DNA of 33,432 nucleotides from an uncultured Roseiflexus sp. (GCA_937935075.1 CALGYB010000158.1:1-33432), one strand, 5' to 3'. Counted from the stretch's first letter, positions 16,444 to 25,622 are shown. Numbers and translations: made by a program. Notes: generated from the sequence alone by a model not told the origin.

Positions 16444-17223
16444 TCAGCGCGGACCTGCGACACGCGCCTGCGAACCCTGACCGATCCATTGAATAGCAGC
16501 AATCGCCGCCCATGTCAACGCAAAACTGATGATTGCCAGCGCCGACGGTTCATAGACGCGGCTGCTGGCGAGCCGGTTCATGTAGGGACCGAACGCCGGT
16601 TGTGCGAGCAGTGCGGCAATCGTGAACTCGCCCATGACGATGGCAAAGGTAATAAACGCGCCGCTCAACAGCGCGACGTACACATTCGGAAAAATGACCC
16701 GCGCCAGAATCGTGAACCATCCCGCACCCAGGCTCTGCGCCGCTTCGGTCAGGTCGTGAATATTGATCGAGCGCAAGCCGGTATCCACTGCCCGATACAT
16801 GTACGGAAACGACAGGATGACATACGAGCCGATCAGCAACACCCACAGCCCTTCGCGGCTGTCGGTCAGCGGCGTGCGGCTGTAGGTGCGCGCCAGGCTG
16901 AAGACCAGCACAACCGCCGGCACAACGAACGGCAGCAGCGTGAAGAACTCGATGACCGGGCGCAGGCGTGGCAGGCGCAGTTGCACCCAGTACGCTGTCG
17001 GCACGATCACCAGCGCACTGATCGCAATGGTTGCCAGCGCCGTCTGGAGCGAGAACCAGAAACTCTCGACGAACCTGATGTCGTTGAGCACATTCGCATA
17101 CGCCGCGAAACTCAATTCGCCGCGTCGGGCGCGCAACGAGAAGTCGAACGTTGCATAGAGCGGCACGAGGAAGTATACCGCGCCGACCAGAAACCAGAAC
17201 CAGGGCCAGAACCGCTTCAGCAT
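16444..17223 (-). CDS. ABC transporter permease (PotC-like)
   Basis: This 259-residue inner-membrane permease has six hydrophobic segments; the first, FWFLVGAVYFLVPLYATF, starts near residue 7. The EAA loop is LTEAAQSLGAGWFTILARV, the docking site for the ATPase. The family is BPD_transp_1, in the group serving polyamines, iron(III), thiamine or 2-aminoethylphosphonate. It is separated by 4 bp from the other permease gene, so the pair is co-translated. Confidence 0.92.
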   Translation of the reverse strand: MLKRFWPWFWFLVGAVYFLVPLYATFDFSLRARRGELSFAAYANVLNDIRFVESFWFSLQTALATIAISALVIVPTAYWVQLRLPRLRPVIEFFTLLPFVVPAVVLVFSLARTYSRTPLTDSREGLWVLLIGSYVILSFPYMYRAVDTGLRSINIHDLTEAAQSLGAGWFTILARVIFPNVYVALLSGAFITFAIVMGEFTIAALLAQPAFGPYMNRLASSRVYEPSALAIISFALTWAAIAAIQWIGQGSQARVAGPR

Positions 17224-17227
17224 AGCA

Positions 17228-18124
17228 TTACGAGCGCAGCCAGCGCGCCGAGAGGCGCTGGAGCCAGGTGTACAGACCGATACAGAAGCCCATGATGACG
17301 ATCATGCCCAATGCGAGCGCATTGCCGAGACCGGGGTTGGCGAGCGCATCACTGCTGATCTGCGCGCCGATCAGAATAGTAACCACATTGCCCTGACTGC
17401 CGCCGCCGGTCAACTGAAACGCAGTCGCATGCGCACCAAACGCATTCCCGAAGAGCAGCACCATTGTGCCGAGGAGCGAGGGCAGCAGGATCGGCAGCCC
17501 GATGAAGCGCCAGTAGTGCCAGGAGGTTGCTCCCAGGCTCTCGGCGGCTTCACGCCATTCGCGCCGCATGCCCTCGAACGCCGGCGCCATGATCAGCACC
17601 ATCAGCGGAATCTGAAAGTAAATATAGACGACGCTCAACCCCCAAAAACTGTAGAGGCTGAAGGCAGGGTACAGATTGATCCCGACCGAACGCAACCACT
17701 GGGTGACAACCCCGAGTTGACCAAGCGTTGCGATGAAGGCGAATGCCAGCGGCACGCCGGCGAAGTTCGACGCCACGCCGGAGAAACTGAGCACCGCATT
17801 ACGCAGCGGTCGCGGCAATCCGCCGGTTGTGATCGCATACGCCAGCAACCCGCCGAGTAGCCCGCCGCCAATCGCAGTCACTGCGCTGAGTTGCAGGCTG
17901 TACACATACGACGAAACAATGAACGGGCGCCCCAACTCCAGAATGTTGCGCAGCGTCAGGCGGCGCTCCTGATCGAGGAAACTCTGCGCAATGATTGATA
18001 GCGTGGGCCAGATCAGAAACGCCGCCACAAACAGGAAGAATGGCGCCACCCCCAGCCACGTCCACGAGATGGCGCGGCGTCGAACAACCGGTTGACTCGC
18101 TTGCGTTTGGGTCAATGGCGCCAC
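17228..18124 (-). CDS. ABC transporter permease (PotB-like)
   Basis: This 298-residue inner-membrane permease has a 20-residue basic N-terminal tail and about six membrane segments, beginning WLGVAPFFLFVAAFLIWP near residue 23. The EAA loop reads EAAESLGATSWHYWRFIGLP. With the next gene it forms the heterodimeric channel. The start is 53 bp downstream of the binding-protein stop. I see no hairpin in that gap. Confidence 0.92.
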   Translation of the reverse strand: MAPLTQTQASQPVVRRRAISWTWLGVAPFFLFVAAFLIWPTLSIIAQSFLDQERRLTLRNILELGRPFIVSSYVYSLQLSAVTAIGGGLLGGLLAYAITTGGLPRPLRNAVLSFSGVASNFAGVPLAFAFIATLGQLGVVTQWLRSVGINLYPAFSLYSFWGLSVVYIYFQIPLMVLIMAPAFEGMRREWREAAESLGATSWHYWRFIGLPILLPSLLGTMVLLFGNAFGAHATAFQLTGGGSQGNVVTILIGAQISSDALANPGLGNALALGMIVIMGFCIGLYTWLQRLSARWLRS

Positions 18125-18177
18125 AGATCACCTCATGATGCTACCAGGGGTTCAAACATCCTGACGATGGATGCCTG

Positions 18178-19413
18178 CTATTGCACCGTCGCGCCGACGA
18201 CAGTGGGCCACTGGCTCTTGATCATGTCGAAGGCGGCATTGATCTGGCTTCCGGTCGGGAAGCCGACCGGGGCATCGGTCTTCGGCAGTTTATCGAGCAG
18301 ATCCTGTGGGATCAGCCCTGCTTTACGCATCGCCTCGAACCGCGCCGGCGTTGCGTATCCTTTCAGCCAGATCAACTGACCCTCATCGGAGTAGAGAAAC
18401 TCCATCCAGAGACGGGCGGCATGCGGGCGCGGCGAGTAGGCGCTGATTGCCTGAACGTAGACGCCGGCCAGCGAGCCGCTCTTTGGCACAACCACTGCGA
18501 TGTCAATGTTGCCTGCGTTCTGGTCGCGGTTTCCCAGAGCATTATAATCCCAGCGCAGCGCAATTGGCGTTTCGCCTTTGGCAATTGTCGCGGGTTTGGC
18601 GACCACCGGCAGCAGATTGCCCGCCTCGTTCAACTGCTTGAAGAACTCCAGCCCCGGCATCGGATTATCGAGCGAGCCGCCATTGCCAAGCGCCGCAGCC
18701 CACACGGCATTGATCGCCTGCCCGGAACCGGTCGGGTCGCCTGCCAGCGCAATCTGCCCCTTGTACTCCGGTTTCAGCAGGTCCGACCAGTCCTGTGGGA
18801 TATTTTTCACCACCTGGGTGTTCACCTCGAATGCCATCACGCCGTAGTAATCGGCGTACCAGAACCCTTCCGGATCTTTCAGCGTGGCAGGAATCTCATC
18901 CCACTTCTCGACTTTATACGGCTGGAGCAACCCCTCCTTCTTCGCCGTATCGCCCCATGTGAACCCAACGTCGATCACATCGGGCGCCTGCGGACCCTTA
19001 CTGCCGGCGTTGGCTTTGATCGCTTCGATCTCCTGTGCGGAACTGGCGTCGGGACTGAGGTCTTCGTGCTTGATGAAGGGATACTTCTCGAGGAATTTCT
19101 GCTTCATCTCACGATAATTCGCCCAATCGTCCGGCAGGGCGATGGTGGACAGATTCCCTTCTGCGCGCGCCAGTTCGATCAACTTCTCCATGCCGCCGGC
19201 GTCCGCAGCGGTCAGTGGACCGGCGGCGGGTGGCGACGGGAGTTGGGCAGGAGCAGTTGCTTCGGCGGCGGGTGCAGTGGTTGCCGCCGGCGCGGTTGGG
19301 GCTGATGGAGCTGCCTGACCGCAGGCGGCAAGAATGGCGCCAGCGCCAGCGCCAACCGCTGCACGCAGAAAAGCCCGGCGCGATCGGCGCCAGTCTCTGG
19401 TTTCCGTACTCAC
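18178..19413 (-). CDS. Extracellular solute-binding lipoprotein with Tat-like signal
   Basis: This 411-residue substrate receptor opens the operon. The N-terminus has a twin-arginine-like signal (RRSRRAFLRAA) and a lipobox LAAC, so it is probably exported by Tat and lipid-anchored. An Ala/Pro/Thr linker of about 40 residues precedes the binding fold, which starts near LIELARAEGNLSTIALPDDW. That opening, and FWYADYYGVMAFEVNTQVV plus PIALRWDYNALGNRD, suit the SBP_bac_6/8 groups (iron, 2-aminoethylphosphonate, polyamines). No ligand-defining tyrosine pair for iron is evident to me, so the substrate is unassigned. The GTG start is preceded by AAGGAG. Confidence 0.9.
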   Translation of the reverse strand: MSTETRDWRRSRRAFLRAAVGAGAGAILAACGQAAPSAPTAPAATTAPAAEATAPAQLPSPPAAGPLTAADAGGMEKLIELARAEGNLSTIALPDDWANYREMKQKFLEKYPFIKHEDLSPDASSAQEIEAIKANAGSKGPQAPDVIDVGFTWGDTAKKEGLLQPYKVEKWDEIPATLKDPEGFWYADYYGVMAFEVNTQVVKNIPQDWSDLLKPEYKGQIALAGDPTGSGQAINAVWAAALGNGGSLDNPMPGLEFFKQLNEAGNLLPVVAKPATIAKGETPIALRWDYNALGNRDQNAGNIDIAVVVPKSGSLAGVYVQAISAYSPRPHAARLWMEFLYSDEGQLIWLKGYATPARFEAMRKAGLIPQDLLDKLPKTDAPVGFPTGSQINAAFDMIKSQWPTVVGATVQ

Positions 19414-19740
19414 TCTCTTCTCTCCTTGTCATTCAGGGAACATCTGCAACGTGCGCTGCATGGCGGAGTGCTAGTGCATCGTCGGACATGGAACGCCTCT
19501 CGGACGCACCCCAGGAAACATGCTGACATACAACACGCTGGAAGAGCATAAGAGAAAATCATAAAGGAACAATGATATCTGTGTAAACATTGTATTAAGC
19601 GCACGCAAAATGTTCATCGCGGTGTTGACAGTCGCACCCATCCCCTCTATACTACTGCACGCCGATTGCGCCAGGACAACGCGCGCCACGTCCAGGGAGT
19701 CCGGGTATGACCGATCAGGCGGCAGCGCCCCATTGCGGCT
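19414..19740. other. Divergent intergenic region between the ABC operon and murE
   Basis: About 327 bases hold the murE promoter and, on the minus strand, a weak TACAAT-like -10 at 19589-19594 for the binding-protein gene. The middle is AT-richer than average. A short reading frame starting at 19707 is listed separately. Confidence 0.5.
19625..19653 (+). promoter_or_regulatory. murE: Sigma-70 promoter of murE
   Basis: TTGACA (19625-19630) and TATACT (19648-19653) are separated by 17 bp. Transcription would start near 19660, leaving a leader of about 80 nt. Confidence 0.8.
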
Positions 19741-19775
19741 ATGCAACTCCACAACCTTTTGAAAACCATCGGTGA
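19707..19775 (+). CDS. Possible 22-codon upstream reading frame overlapping murE start
   Basis: ATG at 19707 follows CAGGGAG with good spacing and opens a 22-codon frame (MTDQAAAPHC onward) that ends with TGA at 19773-19775, inside murE in another frame. murE itself has no clear Shine-Dalgarno site, so ribosomes loading here could affect its initiation. It may be chance. The peptide matches nothing I know. Confidence 0.25.
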   Translation: MTDQAAAPHCGYATPQPFENHR

Positions 19776-21282
19776 TCCGGCACATTTGCCGCTTCCCAAC
19801 CCGCATATTACCGCTGTCGTTTACGACTCGCGCGCGGTTACGCCTGGTGCGCTGTTCGTTGCCTACCGCGGCTTCCACACCGATGGTCACACCTACATTC
19901 CGCAGGCAATCGAACGCGGTGCGGCAGCCGTTGTTTACGAAGACCCGGCGTGGGACGACCGCATTCCGGTTCCGGCGTTGCGCACGCCAAATGCGCGCGT
20001 TGCCCTCGCACCGCTCGCAGCAGCGTTCTACGGTTCCCCGGGACGCCGGATGCGCGTTGTTGGCGTGACCGGCACCGACGGAAAGACGACGACCACGTTT
20101 CTGACCAGCGTGGCGCTCGAGGCAGGCGGCGCGCTCACCGGGCTGATGGGCACGGTAGATTTCAAAATCGCCGGGCGCATGTGGGCGAACGATTCGCGCC
20201 AGAGCACGCCAGAAGCGCCGGAGGTGCAGGCGCTGCTGCGCACCATGGTCGATGCCGGCTGCTCGTATGCGGTGATCGAGGCGACATCGCATGCGCTCTC
20301 GGCGCGCTGGAACCGACTCGCCGGCTGCGCCTTCGACATTGCCGTGCTGACGAATGTCACCCAGGAGCACCTGGATTTTCACGGCACAGTCGAGCAGTAC
20401 CGCCGCGACAAGGCGCGCCTGTTTGAGATGCTGGCGGAGTTCCGCGACGCCGATGCGCCCCATAAGCAGCGCAAGATCGCCGTGGCGAACGCCGACGATC
20501 CCTATCACCGCATGTTCCTCGACGCCGCCCCCGCGTATGCCGAACGCTTGACCTACGCGGTTCACGCCGACGCTGACGTGCGTGCGGAAGAGGTCTGTTC
20601 AACGCGCGACGGGCTGCGTTTTCGGGTGACGACGCCGTGGGGCGCTGCCGACGCGCGTCTGCGCCTCACCGGCGATTTCAACGTCTGGAATGCGCTGGCA
20701 GCGTTGACCGTTGCGTGCGCCGAAGGCGTGCCGCTCGATGCGTGCCTTGCAGCGCTCGAACGTGTACCCGGCGTGCGTGGACGCATGGAACGGATCGAGG
20801 CCGGGCAACCGTTCACCGTGCTGGTCGACTACGCCCACACTCCTGGCGCATTCGAAAAATTGATGCGTATTGTGCGTCCCCTGACCGCCGGGCAACTTAT
20901 TGCAGTCTTCGGCAGCGCCGGAGAACGCGACCGCGCCAAACGCCCGTTGCAGGGCGAAATTGCCGGGCGTTTCTGCGACCTCGTGGTGCTGACCGACGAG
21001 GACCCACGGCTGGAGGACCGTGAGGCGATCATCGCCGATATCGCGGCTGGCGCGGAAGCCGCCGGTAAACGCATCGGCGAGACCTGCCTCTGCATCCCGG
21101 ATCGCGCCCTTGCCATTCGCGCCGCCTTTGCGCGCGCTCGCCCCGGCGACATCGCGCTGCTCCTGGGCAAAGGGCACGAAGGGAGCATTATCTACGGCAC
21201 AACGCCGATGCCCTGGGATGAAGCGGCAGAGGCGCGGCGCGCACTGGCGGAACTCGGCTTTCGTGTCTCGTCTGCATTTTAA
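19741..21282 (+). CDS. murE: UDP-MurNAc-tripeptide synthetase (Mur ligase)
   Basis: This 513-residue cytoplasmic ligase adds the third, usually diamino, residue to UDP-MurNAc-L-Ala-D-Glu in peptidoglycan synthesis. Three domains are evident: UDP-binding N-terminus ([16 protein letters not shown]), central ATPase (P-loop GTDGKTTT at 111-118, [17 protein letters not shown], and YRRDKARLF with the presumably carbamylated Lys) and C-terminal domain ([25 protein letters not shown]). At the diamino-acid recognition site the sequence is DEDPR (419-423), where meso-diaminopimelate enzymes have DNPR. Chloroflexus peptidoglycan is reported to use L-ornithine, so ornithine is a reasonable guess. The gene is isolated from other mur genes. 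ATG 19741 lacks a good ribosome-binding site. Confidence 0.9.
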   Translation: MQLHNLLKTIGDPAHLPLPNPHITAVVYDSRAVTPGALFVAYRGFHTDGHTYIPQAIERGAAAVVYEDPAWDDRIPVPALRTPNARVALAPLAAAFYGSPGRRMRVVGVTGTDGKTTTTFLTSVALEAGGALTGLMGTVDFKIAGRMWANDSRQSTPEAPEVQALLRTMVDAGCSYAVIEATSHALSARWNRLAGCAFDIAVLTNVTQEHLDFHGTVEQYRRDKARLFEMLAEFRDADAPHKQRKIAVANADDPYHRMFLDAAPAYAERLTYAVHADADVRAEEVCSTRDGLRFRVTTPWGAADARLRLTGDFNVWNALAALTVACAEGVPLDACLAALERVPGVRGRMERIEAGQPFTVLVDYAHTPGAFEKLMRIVRPLTAGQLIAVFGSAGERDRAKRPLQGEIAGRFCDLVVLTDEDPRLEDREAIIADIAAGAEAAGKRIGETCLCIPDRALAIRAAFARARPGDIALLLGKGHEGSIIYGTTPMPWDEAAEARRALAELGFRVSSAF

Positions 21283-21293
21283 ACAATTTCTCC

Positions 21294-21322
21294 TTGACAA
21301 AGTGCGAAAATAAGGGTACGCT
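21294..21322 (+). promoter_or_regulatory. Promoter immediately upstream of the orphan ABC ATPase
   Basis: TTGACA (21294-21299) and a weaker TACGCT (21317-21322) are 17 bp apart. The predicted transcription start, near 21329, is only about four bases before ATG 21333. Confidence 0.55.
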
Positions 21323-21332
21323 ACCATTCGGT

Positions 21333-22421
21333 ATGAGTGCATTAGAACACGCCATCGAATTGCGCGCCGTCAGTAAGTGGTTTCAGCGCGACACGCCTGC
21401 CGTTGACCATGTATCGTTGCAGGCGCCGCGCGGCGCGCTGCTGGCGCTGCTCGGACCAAGCGGGTGCGGCAAGACCACCACCCTCCGCCTGATCGCTGGT
21501 CTCGAAACGCCAGACACCGGCGAGATCGTGCTGGCAGGCGAGCGAGTCGCAGGCGGCGGCGCGTGGATTCCGCCAGAGCGGCGGCGCGTAGGGATGGTCT
21601 TTCAGGATTATGCGCTGTTTCCCCACCTGACGGTGCGTGAGAATGTGGCATTTGGTCTCAATGGACGTTCCACGCGGGAGCGCGTGGCGCGTGTGAACGA
21701 ACTGCTGGGGCTGACAGGTCTTGCCGATCTGGCCGATCGGTATCCGCATCAACTATCGGGCGGGCAGCAGCAGCGCGTGGCGCTGGCGCGCGCGCTTGCG
21801 CCCGATCCGCAGGTCATTCTGCTCGACGAGCCGTTCTCGAACCTCGACGCCGTGCTGCGCAAGGCGACGCGCGAAGAAATGCGGCGCATTCTGCGGCAAT
21901 CGGGCGCCACTGCGGTCTTCGTGACGCACGATCAGGAAGAGGCGTTCAGCATCGCCGACATTGTTGCGGTCATGCGCGAGGGCGTCATTGAGCAGATTGG
22001 CGCACCGCACGAGATCTACCTGCGTCCAGCAACCCGCGCTGTCGCCACGTTTGTCGGCGATGCGAACTTCGTTCCGGCGCGCGCCTCCGGCCGCTGCGCC
22101 GAATGTGTGCTCGGCAGGGTGCCGCTTGTCACTCCGCGCGATGGAGCAGTGGAGGTGATGGTGCGCCCCGAAGCGCTCGATCTTTGCCCGGACGCCGCCG
22201 GTTGCGGGCTGATCGAAGAGATTGTCTTCTTCGGGCACGACCAGTTGATCGGCATTCGCATGTGCGATGGAACGCTCATTCAGGCGCGCACCGGTCCGCG
22301 AGTCGATATCGCACCTGGCGCGCGGGTCACTGTCCGGGTGCAGGGCGAGGCGGTGGCGTTTCCATGTGCCGAGAACCGAGAACTGAGAACCGAGAATCGA
22401 GAACTGAGAACCAGCGGTTAG
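21333..22421 (+). CDS. Orphan ABC transporter ATP-binding protein (PotA/FbpC type)
   Basis: This 362-residue ATPase has Walker [10 protein letters not shown] (41-49), Q-loop [18 protein letters not shown], signature [15 protein letters not shown], Walker [12 protein letters not shown], the switch region FVTHDQEEA and a C-terminal TOBE-like part ([10 protein letters not shown]). No permease or binding protein adjoins it, so it may serve transport genes elsewhere or share the permeases at 16444-18124. A TTG at 21294 is in frame but lies in the -35 box, so ATG 21333 is the likely start; no Shine-Dalgarno site precedes it. The last residues, [14 protein letters not shown], derive from a heptamer repeat (22371-22412). 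Confidence 0.9.
   Translation: MSALEHAIELRAVSKWFQRDTPAVDHVSLQAPRGALLALLGPSGCGKTTTLRLIAGLETPDTGEIVLAGERVAGGGAWIPPERRRVGMVFQDYALFPHLTVRENVAFGLNGRSTRERVARVNELLGLTGLADLADRYPHQLSGGQQQRVALARALAPDPQVILLDEPFSNLDAVLRKATREEMRRILRQSGATAVFVTHDQEEAFSIADIVAVMREGVIEQIGAPHEIYLRPATRAVATFVGDANFVPARASGRCAECVLGRVPLVTPRDGAVEVMVRPEALDLCPDAAGCGLIEEIVFFGHDQLIGIRMCDGTLIQARTGPRVDIAPGARVTVRVQGEAVAFPCAENRELRTENRELRTSG
22371..22412 (+). repeat. Heptamer tandem repeat (GAGAACY)6 inside the 3' end of the ABC gene
   Basis: Six consecutive 7-bp units (GAGAACC, GAGAACT, GAGAACC, GAGAATC, GAGAACT, GAGAACC) are in frame with the upstream gene. Three inverted units of the same family lie at 29827-29847, just before argD. Confidence 0.9.
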
Positions 22422-22482
22422 GGATTATGGGTTAGATCGCCTGTCTTCACCATCCGCCTTCAACCTTTCCGCTCAGCACACC

Positions 22483-22580
22483 GGCGCGCGGGCGGGGCGC
22501 CCGTGGACGGGTCACAGACCCGCCCCGACGTTGGCGCGCGGGCGGGGCGCCGGCGGGCGGGCCACCGACCCGCCCCTACG
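22483..22580. repeat. Two tandem copies of a GC-rich dispersed repeat
   Basis: Each copy has a GGCGCGCGGGCGGGGCGCC part followed by a GGGTCacaGACCCGCCCC-type palindrome; copies start at about 22483 and 22533. Inverted copies of the same sequence occupy 29667-29745. This fills most of the gap between the ABC gene and the esterase gene. Confidence 0.85.
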
Positions 22581-22592
22581 ATATGCCTGCGT

Positions 22593-23570
22593 TCAACATG
22601 CGACCATCACCTCTCGCAAAAACCGGATCTTCTCCTGATTCTGGAACGTGCCGCCGCCTTCGTGCTGGTTGTAGCGGTAGACGCGGATCTCCTTCGGACC
22701 GGCGTAATGATTATAGGCGGCGTAGACCGTTGATGGCGGACAGACATCGTCCATCAGACCTGCTGAGAAGAGGGCTGTCGCCTGGGCGCGTGCGGCGAAA
22801 TTGACTCCATCGAAGTAGCTTAACGTCTGGAACACCGATTCGACCCGGTCGCGGTGCACTTTGCAGTAGCGCGCAATCTCGAAGTAGGGGTTGGCGTCGC
22901 TGATCTCGGTAGCGCGGCGGTAGTGACAGAGAAATGGCACGTCCGGCATGGCCGCGTGGACGTCGTGCACCAGACCGGCGACCGCGATTGCGATCCCGCC
23001 CCCCTGGCTGCCGCCGGTCACCGCAACGCGCGCAGCATCGACGGCAGGATGCGCGCGCGCTGCTTCGACTGCGCGCACGGCGTCGGTAAAGACCCGGCGA
23101 TAGTAGTAGGTGTGCGGGCTGGCAATCCCGCGAGTCATAAAGCCAGGGTGGTGCGGATTCGACCCTTCCGGCTCAGGATCGGGCGTGTCGCCCTTGAGCC
23201 ATGCGCTCCCCTGCCCGCGCGTATCCATCACCAGATGCGCATACCCGGCAGCGCTCCAGAGGAGCCAGTCCGTCGGAAAACCGCGCCCGCCGCCATAGCC
23301 GATGTACTCCACGACGCAGGGCAGCGGGCCGGAACGGTGGCGCGGCAGCAACAGCCATCCCTTGATTGGCTGGCCGCCGTAACCGCGAAAGGTGACATCG
23401 AAGGTTTCGACCGTCGCCAGCCCGGCGTCGTATGGCTCAAAACGCGCATCAAGCGGATAGGTGCGCGCTTCATCGAGCGTCGCCCGCCAGAATGCATCGA
23501 AATCGGGCGGCTCCTCGCGCGGCGGACGATACTGCTGCAACTCATCAAACGAGAGGTCGAAGAACGCCAT
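22593..23570 (-). CDS. Acetyl-xylan esterase/cephalosporin-C-deacetylase-family hydrolase
   Basis: This 325-residue alpha/beta hydrolase of the AXE1 family (PF05448) removes acetyl groups from oligosaccharides or related small esters. The catalytic triad is visible: Ser188 in GGSQGGG, Asp274 in [11 protein letters not shown] and His303 in [19 protein letters not shown] and [11 protein letters not shown] are further family hallmarks. There is no signal peptide, so it acts in the cytoplasm, as CAH-type enzymes do. ATG 23570 follows AAGGAG at good spacing. On the minus strand a TATAAT lies at 23610-23615. It is divergent from the protease operon. Confidence 0.93.
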   Translation of the reverse strand: MAFFDLSFDELQQYRPPREEPPDFDAFWRATLDEARTYPLDARFEPYDAGLATVETFDVTFRGYGGQPIKGWLLLPRHRSGPLPCVVEYIGYGGGRGFPTDWLLWSAAGYAHLVMDTRGQGSAWLKGDTPDPEPEGSNPHHPGFMTRGIASPHTYYYRRVFTDAVRAVEAARAHPAVDAARVAVTGGSQGGGIAIAVAGLVHDVHAAMPDVPFLCHYRRATEISDANPYFEIARYCKVHRDRVESVFQTLSYFDGVNFAARAQATALFSAGLMDDVCPPSTVYAAYNHYAGPKEIRVYRYNQHEGGGTFQNQEKIRFLREVMVAC

Positions 23571-23609
23571 ACCGGTCTCCTTTGTCTGTCTCTGCAACAA
23601 CGTCGCTGC

Positions 23610-23615
23610 ATTATA
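23610..23615 (-). promoter_or_regulatory. Candidate -10 box of the esterase gene
   Basis: TATAAT on the minus strand, about 40 bp before ATG 23570. No good -35 hexamer is present. Confidence 0.4.
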
Positions 23616-23816
23616 GGGCAGTCCGGCGCCTGCCCATTCTTCCAGGAGTCATCCCACGCATTCTGGTGATGCCAGGTTGCGTATCCGCCTGTATGATTCA
23701 CCCGGGCAACACCATGGCGGAACCACGATACGCTGGCAAACGCCGCCTGGCAGCGCAGGAGTCCCTGCGCTGGCTCCAGTTTGTTCTCAAGACACAATTC
23801 CAACAAGGAGAAACCC

Positions 23817-24728
23817 ATGACCTCATCTTCCGGCGCCGACCTGATCAGCGCCCTCTCGAACCAGATGGCAGACGCCGTTGAACGCATTCGCCGTTCACTG
23901 GTCACGGTCAACGGCAGACAACGCCAGTCGGCAAGCGGCATCATCGTTGCAACCGACGAAGTATTGACGGCAGACCACGTGCTCGAACGCGATGACGATC
24001 TGACGATCCAGACTGACGATGGTCGCACCCTGGCGGCGCGTCTGGTTGGACGGGACCGCACGAGCGACCTGGCGCTTCTGCGCATCGATGGACTTGGCGG
24101 CGACACCGCCGCCCGGGCTGATGCGCCTGCGCGCGTCGGACAGTTCGTGCTCGCGGTCGGTCGCCCCTCTCCAGGCGGACCAATGGCAAGCCTGGGGGTC
24201 GTCAGCGCCGTCGGCGGACCGTTGCGCACCCGCCGCGGCATGGTCGAGCAAGTCATTCAGACCGATGCCACTCCCTACCCTGGCTTCTCCGGCGGCGCTC
24301 TGATTGACGTCACAGGCGCAGTGTTGGGGCTATTCACCACCGGACTGATCGGCGGCGTCGCGCTGGCAGTTCCGGCGCCGCTTGCGTGGCGCATTGCACA
24401 CACCCTGGCGCACCAGGGGCACATCCGACGCGGCTTCCTCGGCATCAGCAGCCAGCCGGTCACGATTCCGCAGGGGCAACGCGCCGGACGCAACCAGGAA
24501 CGCGGCTTGCTGATCGTGCGCGTCGAGCCGGATAGCCCGGCGGCTCACGCTGGTCTCCTGATCGGTGATATTCTCGTCAGTCTCGATGGCGTGGCGCTGA
24601 ACGACACTGACGACCTCCAGGCGATGTTGAGCGGCGACCGCGTCGGCGCAACGGTTCCGGCGGAAGTCATTCGCGGCGATACGCTGGTCACCCTATCGGT
24701 GACGATTGGACAACGTAAGAGTGCATAG
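23817..24728 (+). CDS. HtrA-like serine protease with PDZ domain, first of a tandem pair
   Basis: This 303-residue trypsin-fold protease has catalytic His54 (TADHVLE), Asp84 (TSDLALLRID) and Ser158 (PGFSGGALID), followed by one PDZ domain from about residue 205 (RRGFLGISSQPV ... VEPDSPAAHAGLLIGDILVSLDG). The serine motif is GFSGGAL rather than the usual GNSGGPL. There is no signal peptide or membrane anchor, so it appears cytoplasmic, which is unusual for HtrA proteins. ATG 23817 follows AAGGAG by six bases. It is adjacent to the second protease (stop 24728, next start 24729), and with it and a LuxR-type regulator forms a coupled operon. Confidence 0.9.
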   Translation: MTSSSGADLISALSNQMADAVERIRRSLVTVNGRQRQSASGIIVATDEVLTADHVLERDDDLTIQTDDGRTLAARLVGRDRTSDLALLRIDGLGGDTAARADAPARVGQFVLAVGRPSPGGPMASLGVVSAVGGPLRTRRGMVEQVIQTDATPYPGFSGGALIDVTGAVLGLFTTGLIGGVALAVPAPLAWRIAHTLAHQGHIRRGFLGISSQPVTIPQGQRAGRNQERGLLIVRVEPDSPAAHAGLLIGDILVSLDGVALNDTDDLQAMLSGDRVGATVPAEVIRGDTLVTLSVTIGQRKSA

Positions 24729-25622
24729 ATGATGACCCAGGTGTTTTATCATTCACCTATCACTGCCGGGTTCGCCGATCTCGCCGAACGCACCCGGCGG
24801 AGCGTCGTGCATCTGCACGGCGCAAACAGCGGCAGCGGAACAGGCGTGGTCTGGCAGCCTGGCGGCGTTGTGCTCACTAACGATCACGTGATCGCCGGAG
24901 CGGGCGGCGTGTTGCGCGCGCAGACGCTCGACGGGCGCGACCTGCCGGTGACGGTGACGGCGCGCAATCAGGACCTCGATCTGGCAGTGTTGCGCATTCC
25001 CGCCGACGATCTGCCGCACGTCGGCGTCGGCGACTCGACAAAACTGCGTGTGGGCGAACTCGTCTTCGCAATCGGGCATCCATGGGGGCAGCCGTGGGTT
25101 GTGACCGCCGGCATTGTCAGTGGGCTGGGCGCAGCAGAGACGCGCAGCGGCCAACGGATCGACTTCATCCGGTCCGATGTGCGGCTGGCGCCGGGCAACT
25201 CAGGGGGACCGCTGCTCGACGCACGCGGCAAGGTCATCGGGATTAACGCCATGGTCTTTGGCGGCGATCTCTCGGTGGCGATTGCCAGTCACATCGTCGA
25301 ACAGTGGCTGAACCGCGCGCAGGGGCGGCGCGTCCGCCTTGGCGTCGGGGTGCAGCCGGCGCCTGTGCCGACGGGATTGTTGAACGGGCGCATTCACGGA
25401 CTGCTCGTGGTCAACATTGAGCCTGGCAGTCCGGCGGAACAGGCAGGAGTGATGGTTGGCGACCTGCTGCTCCATGCTGACGCGGTATCCCTGGAGCGAC
25501 CGGAAGACCTGCGTGTCGCACTCCAGCGCGCAGTGAGCGCGACAGTTCGCCTCCAATTACTGCGCGCCGGCGATATTCGCGTGATCGACGCGCCCCTGAA
25601 CGGGGCAGTGCAGGAACAATGA
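24729..25622 (+). CDS. HtrA-like serine protease with PDZ domain, second of a tandem pair
   Basis: This 297-residue paralogue of the preceding protein has His53 (LTNDHVIAG), Asp84 (QDLDLAVLRI) and Ser158 in the canonical APGNSGGPL, then a PDZ domain from about residue 200 (RRVRLGVGVQPAPV ... IEPGSPAEQAGVMVGDLLLHAD). No export signal is visible. It begins on the base after the previous stop, and its own stop overlaps the regulator start in ATGA, so all three genes should be made in fixed proportion. Retention of a canonical oxyanion/serine motif here, but an altered one in its partner, suggests different specificities. Confidence 0.91.
   Translation: MMTQVFYHSPITAGFADLAERTRRSVVHLHGANSGSGTGVVWQPGGVVLTNDHVIAGAGGVLRAQTLDGRDLPVTVTARNQDLDLAVLRIPADDLPHVGVGDSTKLRVGELVFAIGHPWGQPWVVTAGIVSGLGAAETRSGQRIDFIRSDVRLAPGNSGGPLLDARGKVIGINAMVFGGDLSVAIASHIVEQWLNRAQGRRVRLGVGVQPAPVPTGLLNGRIHGLLVVNIEPGSPAEQAGVMVGDLLLHADAVSLERPEDLRVALQRAVSATVRLQLLRAGDIRVIDAPLNGAVQEQ

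Noticed and set aside
22371-22412. Possible CRISPR-like or VNTR locus from short GAGAAC units
   Set aside because: Units are only 7 bp with no spacers; it is a simple tandem repeat, so CRISPR is excluded.
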